Shown here: one piece after another, positions 11,301-22,491 of the stretch
Layout: every line of letters starts with the position of its first letter
How positions within the stretch are numbered: the stretch's first letter is position 1
Assembly (NCBI GenBank): GCA_013397695.1
Contig: VYZI01000570.1
Location: forward strand, 1-64,000
From: Centropus unirufus
Taxonomy: Eukaryota; Chordata; Aves; Cuculiformes; Centropidae
Length of the DNA: 64,000 nucleotides
Reading direction: 5' to 3'
Notes under the pieces: generated by a model
The model's database searches: none
The model's input: the letters and a program-made list of their open reading frames with translations, nothing else
Told to the model about the DNA's origin: nothing
Program-made: the position numbers and the translations under genes

Positions 11301-13920
11301 TTAGTGTTCTTTGCAGCTGAAAAGCAAATATTTGCTGCAGGTTTTAAAACTGATTTTGGTTTATTTAAGCGATCGCATCGTAGTATTTAGAAGCAGCCTC
11401 TTTCCTGTCTCTGCTAATGTTGTAAAGGCCTGGAATGAAACTGGTGACAGTGGAGGGGTTGAGGGAGACCTGCACAAACCACCACATGAAACGGGTTTCT
11501 CCCTGCTGGCAGCAGGTTGCGCTGAGGTTGGATTTTGCTCCTGGATGTCAGCTGTGTTTGAATCTTGCTGTGTTTGAAGGCCAAGCATGTTTAGACCCCA
11601 TGAGAAAGTACATTGGGTCTGTATATCCACGCCTGCTCCAGCACGGAGCCACACGCTCGGCCCCATTCCCAACCCCTCGTGTGTGGGGCTGGGACTCCAG
11701 CTCCTTCCCCGGGGTAGGGTTTTAATCCACTCAAACCTGAGCTAGTGTGATAAGGCCGACCCAAGTGTGATAACTTTGCCAGGTTTGTTGAAGCGTTTCG
11801 GACAGGGATGAAGTGCTCCAGCCCCGCGGTGCGGGCACACGTAGTGCGGGGCTGTGTCACCGCTCCTTCAGCTGGCGCCGCTGGTCCGGGTAGGGTGTCA
11901 CACTCAGTTACCTCCATCGGTTGTTCTAGTGATTCAGCTGCATCGTTCAGCGCCGTTTCCCATCGCTTCAGCCTCCTCCTCCAACAGTTATGGACATGTT
12001 TGTACAGGGGCCCATTTTCCCGGTCGTTAAAGAGCGGTCCCTCTATAAAGCCCTCAGATTCTGATTGCTTCTACAGACAGGATTTTCTAGTGGTTTAGCC
12101 TGTACAAAGTCATTAGTGAAGAAAAACTTAATACCCCAGAGTGAAAATGGGAGCTTAACAACCGGCCTCTAGGTCAGGACAAATAAAAAGTGACTCTTCC
12201 TGCAAACACGAGGGCTTGAAGGATGGTTTCTAAATCGGATGCTGCAGGATACAACAGTGGGAACCGCTGTTCGAAGCTGCTCTGATTTCTGGGGTAATAA
12301 CCTGCTTTGAAACTTTGCATTTAGGTGAAGAAAAACTTCACCTACAATACTTCAACTTTTTAGACCCTTCCAAAACAGCTGAGGAACGTGTTGTCTGTTG
12401 TGGTGGGGAAGCTCGCTCATCCTTTCTATCTTGCTTGATCGTTGAAACTTGGCTCCTGTTTAGATGTGTCATGCTGCGGCCTCTCTCAGAAACTAGGCAC
12501 GCTTGCTCACTGCAGATAAGGAGGTAACGTATTTCTGAACACTGGCTTGAAAATGCCTGCCTCGTCGTAGTTTAATGACTGTTTCCCATTTTCAGAGGGG
12601 TTTCGTGTGTCTCGTGGGGGAGAGGTGGGAGCCCCAGGACCGTCTGCAGAGTCAGGGCTGTGTCAGTGAGGTTTCTGCCGGAGCTGAGAGTTGCAGTGAT
12701 GAGAAACTTGCATTTAATAACAGTCACCGTGGAAGGGTTCTTGGGATCTTGCCAGGGAGAGTTTCCTGTTTAAAATTAGAAACTGGATTTTTCTTTTAAA
12801 GCCTTGATGTAAACTGGTAATTGCTAGAGTTTTCTTTTAGATTCTGAGATGACATTTGTTGGAGGGGAGGTGGGGAGAGAGGAGGCGGAGGTGACAACAA
12901 GCAGAACCCCAAAACGGTGGAACTGCAGGTTTTGACTTTGTCTGAGAGGAAAAATAGTAAATTTTTGTGTAATATTGAATCCTTTTCTCCATGTTAATCA
13001 GTGACTTATTAGGCAAATGCAAAGCGGGCTAATGCAAAGGAAGCTGATTCCATCCCAGTGCTTGCCATGCACGCTGTCGAGGGTCGGGGCTGGTTGGGCT
13101 GTGCTGCACCTGCAGCCTCTGCTGGTGCCCGAGAAGTGCCAGAAATCTCAGCAGTGATGAGGCAGGCTCAGATGAAATAGAGTGTGATAAAGTAAACTGC
13201 TCTCGTTGTGGCTTTTGGAAGGGTGAAGTTGTTGAACTGCAGTAACAGCCCTGGATCTTGTTCTGTCCAGGTTTTTACCCTTCCTGGCTTTTGGGCACGT
13301 TCTTCTGGCACATCAGGTGTGTGATTTGCTCTTTGAGGCGTGTGCTGCGTTTTGCACCCTCCTTGGAGGGAGTGCTTTGAGGTGAAGGCTCCTGCAGCTG
13401 TACAGTGTCCTGAGGAGTCAAACCTCTGAATCCCCAGGCTCTCCTGGACACTCGCCTCTCCCACTTGCCTTTGTGCCCCAGCAAAGGGGGCTTCCATGCT
13501 TCATCTATGCGTGTGGGCCGGGGCTGGATGCCCAGGGTCCGGGGCAGCAGGGGAGAGGCAAGGATGCTTCCAGCTGCTGTGAGCCCTGGGTACTCAGTGG
13601 GGCATCCCTGTCACAGCCGTGACACCCGCTCCACCTTCATCCCTCGCAAGCAGGAGTGCGGCTGCTGTGGCCAGGAGTCACTGCTTTGGGTTTTCTCTTC
13701 CCAGCTCCTCTTTTGCTCTTGAGTGAGACTGAAGGATTTAGCCCATTCCTTTGTTTTTTAATATGGAAAGAAACCTTATCCCTGTGGCTTCTGTTGCTGC
13801 TGGTGGTAGGAGTGTTTGCGGAGATAAGGTCCCTTTCCCCTGTGTTCCCCCAGGAGCGGCTGGCAGCCTGCCTGCCTCAGCCCAGTGACCCACCGAGCGG
13901 CTGGCCAGGCTGCATCTCTC
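11301..13920. other. Noncoding stretch with duplicated TGTGATAA word
   Basis: No gene is recognised. AGTGTGATAA occurs at 11744-11753 and 11764-11773. A CpG-containing patch lies at about 11790-12040, and a GCGATCGC palindrome at 11369-11376. The patch 11740-12110 could be regulatory. Nothing is recognisable in the rest. Confidence 0.4.
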
Positions 13921-14015
13921 TATGCTAATGGGCCTGGCTTGTCCTGGCTTGTTTGTAATGATTTGTGGCTGCATTTATATGCAAATACTAACAACTTGCT
14001 GCTGAGTTAATTAGC
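13921..14015 (+). promoter_or_regulatory. POU/homeodomain site cluster (octamer)
   Basis: A perfect octamer ATGCAAAT lies at 13979-13986 and the variant ATGCTAAT at 13922-13929. GTTAATTAGC follows at about 14005-14014. Three homeodomain-class sites in 95 bases suggest a POU/homeobox enhancer core. Motif evidence only. Confidence 0.4.
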
Positions 14016-14138
14016 GTTTTTTTTCTCTTTGCTTCCTGGAGCTTTAGCAAAAGGTCTTTATTCTCCCCATTTCGGTTGTCTGACCTGCCCCACCCACTCC
14101 CCCACACCAGCATCCTGCTGCCTCCACCGAGGGTCCCC

Positions 14139-14216
14139 GGGTCCCCACTGCCTGTGCCAGGGGTGCTGGGTCCCCACTGGCTGTGCCAGGGGTGCTGGGT
14201 CCCCACTGCCTGTGCA
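14139..14216 (+). repeat. Minisatellite, 29-bp unit, about 2.7 copies
   Basis: A 29-base unit beginning GGGTCCCCACTG repeats from about 14139, 14168 and 14197 with one or two changes. The repeat is seen directly. It sits in GC-rich intronic DNA with no coding frame of note. Confidence 0.85.
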
Positions 14217-15486
14217 AAGGGTGATGCTGAGGCACTGGAAGGTGGGTCACTGGGCGCTCTGTGGGAGCAGCGCACATGCAGGAGGGCTGTGCTCTGCTCT
14301 GGGTGACCTTTGGGGAGTCCAGGCCCCGCAGAACCTGGCTGGTGACACTCATGAGCCCTGGGGGCAGCTGTCTGTTCTGTGTGCCTTTCAGAGCTGGTTG
14401 AGGTGGGCATCATAGGTGGGTGTTTTAAGCATCCTGGTGAGCAGTTTGCTGCCTGTCTCTGGAAGTTGCTGCTTTTGTAGAGGAGGAGGGACCAAACCAA
14501 CTTTTTCTGTCCTGAAAATGCTGAGTGTTTGCTTTCTAATGTCGAGATTGAGCGCGTTAGATGCGATCAGATGAATAATTCTCACCAGACGAGAGGCTCT
14601 GAGGGGCTGTCTGGTGACCTGGACATGACAAGGATGGAGTGGGAATTGCTGGCCTTTGACATCAGCCTGGGGTTTGATTTTCCCTTCTGTGGAGGGGAAG
14701 GAAGGCATTTCCTCTTCTCCCAGGAACGGCGTCTTTGTGTCCTCAGATGGGCTCGAGCATTTTTCTCATTTGCATCTTCTGTTCTGCCTTATTTTTGTGG
14801 TGCCTGCTGGTTTTTGCTTTTGCCAGAGCTGCAGGAGTTGCCGGTTGGATGAGTTAGTTCCCTTGGTTTGGGGCGGTGGGCACCGCCAGGGAGGAGCAGC
14901 TGCAGGTGCTGTGGTGATGCTGTTATTCCTGGCTGGCATCAGGAGCCTGGGCAGTGCTGTGAGTGTCTTGCACCATCACTGCTCTGCGCGCTTGTCCCAC
15001 CCTTCCTCCTCTCTGCCCTCGAGCCAAGGCTTTTTCACAGTTACTGAGTCAGATTTTTTTCTTTTTTCTTTTGAGCCTTTGTTTGCACCCTGGAAGGTAG
15101 GGCCGAGGCTTCTCAGCAGCTGGGGCAGGGCAGGGGAGCCTGAGCCTGTTGCAGCCTCTGATCCCTCCTAGGGCTCATTGGGCATGGAGGAAGGGAGCTT
15201 GCACCACGCAGCCTTCCCTCAGGGACAGGGTAGGTCTCCACAGGCTCTGTGCACCCACGTACAAGTCCCTCGGGGTGGCTTGAGGTGGGGTCTGACTGTC
15301 CTGGGCAAAAGCAGCGCTCATCTGAAGTGCCAGCAACTTGTGATGGGACAGGCAGGCCCAGTCATTAGTGCCCTCGAAGTTTGAATTTCCCCTTGGCATC
15401 CTCTCCCCAGTAAAGCTCTGGGCAGAGAGGTGGTCTGTGCAGCCAGGCAGCATCAGCAGCTTTTCAGGGGGTGGCTGCACCTTGCA

Positions 15487-15544
15487 GGCCAGGGGATGCT
15501 GCTGGGGGCCAGGGGATGCTGCTGGGGGCCAGGGGATGCTGCTG
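15487..15544 (+). repeat. Minisatellite, 20-bp unit, three copies
   Basis: The unit GGCCAGGGGATGCTGCTGGG is repeated three times head to tail, nearly perfectly. The last copy diverges at its end. Confidence 0.9.
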
Positions 15545-15796
15545 CGTGGCCCGTGCACAGAACAGAGCAGACTCGGGCGCCTGGTCCCTGCTGGGGCCGG
15601 GCCGGGCTCCAGCTGCCCGACCCTGGGTGAAAAGTTCAAATCTGCATTTAAAAAGAGGAGAAGCCATTCAGCAGTTGGGACGTCTCCAATCTAGTTGAAA
15701 CTTTTTTATTTCCAGCTGAGTTGGTCTGTTGCAAAGAGGGAGAGAGGGAGTGGAGCTCGGGTGCGCTTGCCCCTGCAGGATGGAGCCTGGGCTGGG

Positions 15797-15866
15797 GCAG
15801 GGATGCAGGAGCAGGGATGCAGGAGCAGGGATGCAGGAGCAGGGATGCAGGAGCAGGGATGCAGGG
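15797..15866 (+). repeat. Minisatellite, 14-bp unit, five copies
   Basis: GCAGGGATGCAGGA is repeated five times. The first four copies are identical and the fifth ends GGG. This is the third tandem array in 1.8 kb. Confidence 0.92.
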
Positions 15867-17005
15867 GGCTGGGGCAGGCTCTGCAGAGGCCCTGCTTTTA
15901 TTTGATTATAGGATCAGTCTGTGTAAATAGTTCAGCGCCTCTCCTTGGGCCTTCAGGCTAGCCGTGTTGCAGTCTGGAGCGTGGCCTGGATGGAGATGAG
16001 GAACCCCAGGGTTTTAGGTAGCCCCTGCTCCACTCTAATCTAAGGAGGAGGTGTGTAACCTGTGGGGAGCGAGGGCTGCTGTCCTGGCTCCTGGAGCCTA
16101 CCCACTGCTCTCCCCTGCTGTGGGGAGGTGGGCTTTGTAGCCCCTGGCTGGGGTGAGGCCAGGAGAGCCTGGGAGCGCTGGCATGGCTCTCCACGTGCTC
16201 CCTTCACCTGCAAGGAGGTGAGGTGGGACATATTCCCACCTGCTGCTGATCGAGAGTCCCAGTTCAAATCAGGTTCCTTTTTGAAGGCAGCACGAGTGTG
16301 GTCTCATGTTGGAGCTGTTACAGGGCCCTTGGTCTCCAGTGCTTTCTGAGAGGGGCATCTCCCAGTGTGGCTGTGGCTGAGCTGGGCCTGGAAGGTCAAA
16401 TTCACCAGAATCCTGGAGCTGCCCCAGGCTGGCGAGGGGCAGTGTGCTGCTGTCCCCACTGAGTGCCTCTGGGTACCCTCGGAGGGGCCCTCCGGCACAG
16501 CGGGATGAGGATTAAGCAGATGGGGTTGGAAGAGGGTGCACAGCAGGGGTGAGGTCAAGTTGTTGTCCTCAGTACAGGTCTGTCCCGCTGTCAGATGGCA
16601 GCAGGTTTGCTGCGTGCCTGCTGCAGCCGTAGGAAAGGAAAGAAAACAGTCTGTGTGCTTTGAACTCTTCCAGGGTGGGAAATAAGCTTTTGGAGGCAAA
16701 TCTCACACTTCATTGTTTTCTGAGTAAGTGCAGAAATGCTGATTTTTCTGAAGGCCTTTTGAGCGGGTTCCCAGCACTGTGGTGGGCTTTTAACTTCATA
16801 AAGCTAAATTTTTACAGGAAACCAAGGTGAGCCTGGGTATGGTCCCGGTAGAAGGATCTGAATTCAGGGATCTTGTGGTGTGAAATGGTTTTTTCTTGTT
16901 ACGTTTTGGTTGGTTGGGCTGTCACTGTCCTAGTGACTCTCTCAGTGCAAAGGTCTGAGGTGAGAAGCGGCTTGAAAAGGCTGCATGGCATGTGAGGAAG
17001 CAAGT
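15867..17005. other. Noncoding stretch without recognised gene
   Basis: GC-moderate, G/T-rich intronic-type DNA. Nothing is recognisable. Confidence 0.5.
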
Positions 17006-17330
17006 TAGCTCTTAATCATATCATATATTAGCCTCCTTTGCAGTAGATACATCTGCTGTAAAATGCTTAGTGCTGAGAGCCTGATTGGGCAGCCCATGCT
17101 AAGTGTTCAAACTCCTGCTGCCTTTTTTCTTCAAACAATATCTTCTGGCTTCCAGATTTCTGATAAATTGATAAGAGGAATTGCGTGAGTCAATAGAGTT
17201 GTAGACACTTTGCCAATATAACCCTAGCGCTATTGATCTGCCAGTAAATTAAAGTCTTACTTAGAGGCTGCCGATATTTCTAATCTTCTGCCTCACCAAT
17301 TACAACCTCCCAGCTACCTGGGAAAGACAG
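17006..17330. promoter_or_regulatory. Candidate conserved enhancer (GATA, AP-1, homeodomain words)
   Basis: This is an AT-balanced, repeat-free stretch rich in binding words. TGATAAATTGATAAG (17161-17175) holds two GATA motifs, a consensus AP-1 site TGAGTCA lies at 17186-17192, and there are several ATTGAT/CAATTA-type words. It contrasts with the G/T-rich flanks. Conservation is presumed from texture only and must be tested by alignment. Confidence 0.35.
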
Positions 17331-20300
17331 CGGACGAGAGATGAGGCTTCAGAGGTTTTTTCCCAGTGAGCTGGGCTGCAGTTTGGCAACCAGAGCCTGC
17401 AAGAAACAGAGGGGCTTGCGCAAGGAACAGGTTTGGGGGCAGCAGTTTGGGAATGGTGAAGAAGGGTTACTCCAGGTCAGGATTTATCCTGCTACACTTC
17501 CCAGCCTTGCCTGGTGCAGGATGGAGATGGTTTAGAGGGGAAGCAAGACCATGTACCCAGGCTGCATCCAGCCTTTCGTGGCATGGGGCAGCCCGATGCT
17601 GTCGGGATCGTGGCCCTGCAGAAGGGGACTTGTGGATTCCTGCAGCAGATGTGGGCATGTCTGAAGGGATGCTTGCTGGCAGAGGAGGGATGTGTCCTGC
17701 AGCTTCTGCCCCACTGCCTTCCCCCACTGCCTGCTTGAGGCTGGCGGTGGAGACAGGCTTTCAGCTCTCGGAGGGATCAGACGTGGATCAGAGCTCCCCC
17801 GAGGCTCCCAGTCCTGGTGAGGTTTTGGCAGATTCTGCCCAGATAAGCCCCTTTCAAGTCTCATTTACGTTTGAAAGTGCGTAGTTAGCTTTGGGAAGAA
17901 ATCTCCAGATAAATGCTGTGTTCTTTCTAATACCCCAGAGCAAAAATCAATGGGAGGGATAATTCTTTCCCTTGTCCTACACAGACTTTCATGTGTTTCT
18001 ACCACCAGCAGCACCTTTTAAATAAAGAAAAGAAAAAGCCCTCTCTTTCCTACTCCACCTCCTGGGGCACAGCCTGGCTCCTGCCGAATCACCCTGACAC
18101 ACAGAGCTGTGTGGGCACTCGAAGGGGTCTGCCAGCCCCTTTGCTTCAGTTTTGGCCTTTATTCAGGTGGGGGAGCTGGGTTAGCAGGGCTGGAAGTGGG
18201 GATGTTTCCAGGAATCCTTGTATAGAGGGGTCCAGTAGCTGGAACAGAGCACCCTGATCTTGTGGTGAAGTTGATGGCAGAGCAATGCTGTTGTGAAGGG
18301 ATTTAAAGATAGAATTTCCTCCTCTCGTTAAACCCAGTGGAGAGAAGGTGTGTGCTGTTACAAAGCTGCTAGGCAGGTAAAGAAGCAGCCATAGAATCAC
18401 CATATTTTTTATCCTCAGCTTGTGCAGAGTGCTCTGGGCAGTGATATCTCTTCTGCTGGGCATCCTGCCAGGTCTGTTCCGAGGTAGATCCAGTTTCCAG
18501 AAAAACCTTGGTAGGAATTAGTAGCCGAGGCTGGTACGAGACAGCTCCTTCAGATTGCCCTGGAACACACTTGTGTCTAAAAGATGTATCCTCCAGGTAT
18601 TATTTATCTGGGTACCCCTGTACCCAGCTCTATTGAGTTGTACTTTCCCTGCTGTTGTGACGATATCGTATAGGATGTACATTAAAGGTTGTAACTATTC
18701 CAAGTCCTGCTCTTTTGGCAGGGATTTGCTGAGTCTCATGATCCGTCCGTAATGGAGTGAAGATGCTGAGCTGCAGCAGGATATATTTACACCAAAAGCT
18801 TTTTCACGGAGGAAACATCTGAGCAGTCGAACTGTCTGAATGCTTTCTCTAAATTTCTGGTAGGTCAACCTACAGCGTGAGTAGCGATGGGGAAGGCAGA
18901 GGAGCAGCCTCTCAGGCACCAGGCTGCCTGCCCTGATTAGAAGAGATGTAGCATTTTTGAAGTAGCAGCAGTGGGAAAGCTGGAGAAAATCTTCCATGTC
19001 CACCAGCTCCTCAAAACAGATGATGTTGCAAAGGTTGAAGCTGATTCAATGCTTTTTGTATTGAGATATTTGAATCCTGTTCACACCTGATGATGCTGAT
19101 GCCCGAGGCAAGGGCAGGTTGAAACAAGGCTTCTCTACTGTTTATAAATAAGCTTTTAGAGTTTGCTTGAGGTGTTTTGGGTTTTTTTTTTGCTCTGCCT
19201 TCAGTTGAAGTTGTGAAGTTTGTTTCAGCAGCTTGTGACCATTCAGTTATGTCCATAGCGGGATGGCCTGAAGCAGTGAAGGGATCCTCTGGAAGCATTG
19301 TGTAGCTCTTGTGGTCAGTGCTGGAAAGGACATCTCAGCCCCCCCCGTGCTGATGTAGCTGCTTTAAGGTAACTGCAGGGTGGAACTGAGCGCAGTGGAT
19401 GCTAGGCCTGCCTCAGCAGTGCAAATACCTGGGCTGAGGGTGCAGGGACTTACAGCCAGAAGGCACCAGTGCCCAGGGAAGAGCCTGCAGGATGTCCTGC
19501 TCCTGCAGGCCTGTGCCCAGACCAGCAGACCTTGTGCGGTGCAAATACAGGAGCATCTCCCCAACCTGGGTGGGAGCATCTGCCTGACCTCCTGGTGCTT
19601 CACAGGGACCCAGTTCCCTGTGCTCCTTCCTGGCCACAGCTCAGGTCCTGCGGCCCAGGGCTGGACTAAGGGGTTTGTGAAACTGGGGATGGCAGGTGAT
19701 TCCTCACTTGTTTTAGCTGGTGCAGATAATGGACCAGGGACTCAGCTTGGTGTTCTGCGTGTTTCTCTTGGCCAAGGGTAGAGCTGCTGTCTGCAGCACT
19801 CAACAGAGCAGGGAGGCGTCAGAGGTGACTTCCATCATAAATATTGCATGGTACTCGACAGGCAGAGACAGCACCAGGATGAAAACCATTCATTAGCAGC
19901 ATCTCTGTGTCTATCCAGGTTTGCTTTTAGGATTGGGATCAGCTGAAGTGTGTTTCTGGTGGGTCAGCAGCAATTTCTCTCCAGCTGTCAAAAAGACAGA
20001 GTGTAACTCAGCCACTGGCCTTTGCATTTCTCCTTCTTTGGATCCTGAAATATTTAGCACTCTGTATGTGAACTTAAGGACTGAGCAGAAGTATTAATGG
20101 ATTACAGTCCAAAACCTCTAATTCAAATGTCTCTTGACCTGCAGGAAATCCAAGTTTGGGATTTTTATGCTCTCTGCCTGGGCTGGTAATTCGGACAGCA
20201 TTCCTCATTTATTTCCACACGTTCTGGAAGGCTGTAATTTACTGTTTTAAGAAGCACGTGGTTCAAAAGACCTTTAATTAAAAAAAGAAAGTTCAGTGCA

Positions 20301-21889
20301 TATCCAAAACTGTAAGAATCACTAGACTGCATCAGAACAGTAATTTGTAATTTGACCTGTGCGAAGTGGACATTTCTTCCTGATTTTCCTCTTCTCTGAC
20401 CTCTCTTGATAGGGGTGTATTTATAGTGACAGGAGCACAGGTCTGCAAGGGGACTCTTGCTGTACCACAAGTGATGTTGCTCAGCCCCTGGCTGCTTGTC
20501 CTTTATTCTTGCACCAAGCAGCCTGTGCCCCTGCTTCGTCCCGCATCCTTAACAGAGGGAAAACCTTAAGTTCTAACCTAAAACCTGGCCTGCAGCAATA
20601 CAAGAGTAGATTTTTTGGGCTTGGTGAATAATGGGTAAAATAGGTCACCACTATTTTATAACAGTTATCTGGCTGTTGGAGAACTTGCCACTTTCCATTT
20701 CCAAAGCTTTACAAGACCAATTATCCAGTGAAACAGAAGAGTTCACATAACCTGCAAAACAAATCTTGACATGTTTTACTCCACCTCTCCAGTACCTCCA
20801 GAATGGTTTTGAGCCTGTGTAATCTCTTGGCTTCAGGGCTGGCCAGTGGCATGGAGCTTCCCAGAGTGAGCGAGAGCCACTTTGTGGTGTAATCAAGTGT
20901 CACTTGCATTGCAGTAGCACCCAATTCACCCATCCCTACCAGTTACTGCTTTTAAATACCACTGTCTTCTTCTTGGTCCTTTCTCCTCCTTACACTCTCA
21001 CTTCTTACACTCTTAGGGTTTTGCACTCTTGCTGTGTTAAGGTCTTTCTCCACCTCCAGTGCGATGCTGCAAGGTCTGACCCCCTTGGGTGTGGTGTCCT
21101 GGGGAGGGCATGGCTTGTTCTGGGGAGCAGATGGTTCTGGAGGGCTTTGCCATCCTGCCCCAGCCACACACAGTGCAGGGGGAGCTTTGTCATGCGTTTG
21201 TCCTTGCTGGTGCACGAGCTTTTCTCCTGCAAAGGGACGACTAATCAACAACTCAGAAATGCCCACGGGTAGTTCTTTGTGTATTATCTAGCAGAGGAAC
21301 CGTGTATGGGATTTCTTGCCAGTGTTGAGACGCTCTGAAGCTCCTCTCCAGTCGTTTTTATGCATAGCTGATCCAATTGTTTAATTTACAGGTTTTGCTA
21401 CCTGGCTGTTCAGCCGTTTCCAGCATCCCTAGTATATTTGAAACAGAGCACTGGACTTGGTGTGTGCAGACAACACCGAGTACTTCGCTGCCGTGTAGGA
21501 ATAAATGGTTAATTTATTAAGTTTTGTATTAGTCACCTACGCTCACATTTCAAATATTTAAAGGGAAGTTGTGGCTAAAAGTAAAGTATCATTTTTGTAA
21601 ATTACCAAAAGTTGGGTAAAAATAGTTACTTCAGAGGGCATGCGTTTACCTCTGCAGGGTGGGGCTGGAGGCCCTCTAGGGTACATGGGGTGGTAAGACC
21701 ACACTGGACCATACCTGTGCTGTTTCTCTCCCCTTTTCAGGAGGTTTTTCAATGTAAGTGTATGGTATTTCTTTGAAATGTGGGTTCCCACTGCAGGAGG
21801 TGGTGGGGTGGAGGGGATGGACGCCTGTGTCTTATCCCTCCAGCTGGCTGGGCTGGCGCAGCCTGTAAAATATTGTCCCCCGTGGCCAA
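17331..21889. other. Noncoding stretch without recognised gene
   Basis: Intronic-type DNA. A perfect 8-bp inverted repeat CTGGGTAC...GTACCCAG lies at 18608-18627, which is expected by chance in a window this size. Nothing else is recognisable. Confidence 0.5.
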
Positions 21890-22215
21890 GCGGAGGTGTG
21901 GTGTGAGCTATAAAGAGTGCAAGATGCCCAGCAGTGTATTAAACACTAGTTGAGTACAGGAGGGCAGCATATCACAGGAGAGAGATAAGCAAAGTTCTCT
22001 GATTGTGGATCAATAAAGGTTAGTGACATCATATCTCAAAGTGAGAGAACCTGCTTTCTGCAGAGCCATTTATCAGATTGCCGGCTGAAGCAGCGTTAAC
22101 CTCTTCCTAACCAGATATCTGTTCCTCATCTGACTCCAGACTCAATAACCTTCTCAATCTGTGACAGAAGGCTCCCTGACCTTGCCTTCATAATCCTGGC
22201 AGTTAAACGTTAGCA
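21890..22215. promoter_or_regulatory. Candidate conserved enhancer (CRE-like, GATA, RUNX words)
   Basis: A dense set of sites lies in AT-balanced DNA: AGATAAG near 21982, TGTGGATCAATAAAG near 22002-22016, the CRE-like TGACATCA at 22024-22031, TTATCAG near 22070, and a perfect 10-bp palindrome CAGATATCTG at 22112-22121. The texture differs from the flanks. Function is inferred. Confidence 0.35.
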
Positions 22216-22375
22216 TGGAGGAGCTCTCCTTCAGACTCTGCCACTCGGCTCTCCCTGCAGCCTACGGTGCTCAGGGGCGGCGCTGTGCCAGCCTGTGGGA
22301 TGCACCATCACTGGAAGTGCTTCACATCCCGGTGTTTTATCTGCTGCTCTGCTCTTATTTGGTGCTTGAATCGCT

Positions 22376-22491
22376 ATCCCTTGAGGTATTTAAAAATCGA
22401 GTAGATTTGGTACTTGAGGATATGGTTTAGTGGCAGATAGGTATGTTTGGGCTCGATCTCAGAGGTTTTTCCCAACCTGGTGATTCTGTGA
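22376..22491 (+). mobile_element. CR1 LINE 3' fragment
   Basis: This matches the familiar CR1 3' end: a GAGGTATTTAAAA word, GGATATGGTTTAGTGG, then a TCCCAACC-like segment and GATTCTGTG as the degenerate tail repeat. It is 5'-truncated, as is usual for CR1, and lies on the + strand. Confidence 0.85.

Noticed and set aside
18608..18627. 8-bp inverted repeat CTGGGTAC/GTACCCAG
   Set aside because: Around ten dyads of this size with short loops are expected by chance in 64 kb, and it has no supporting context.
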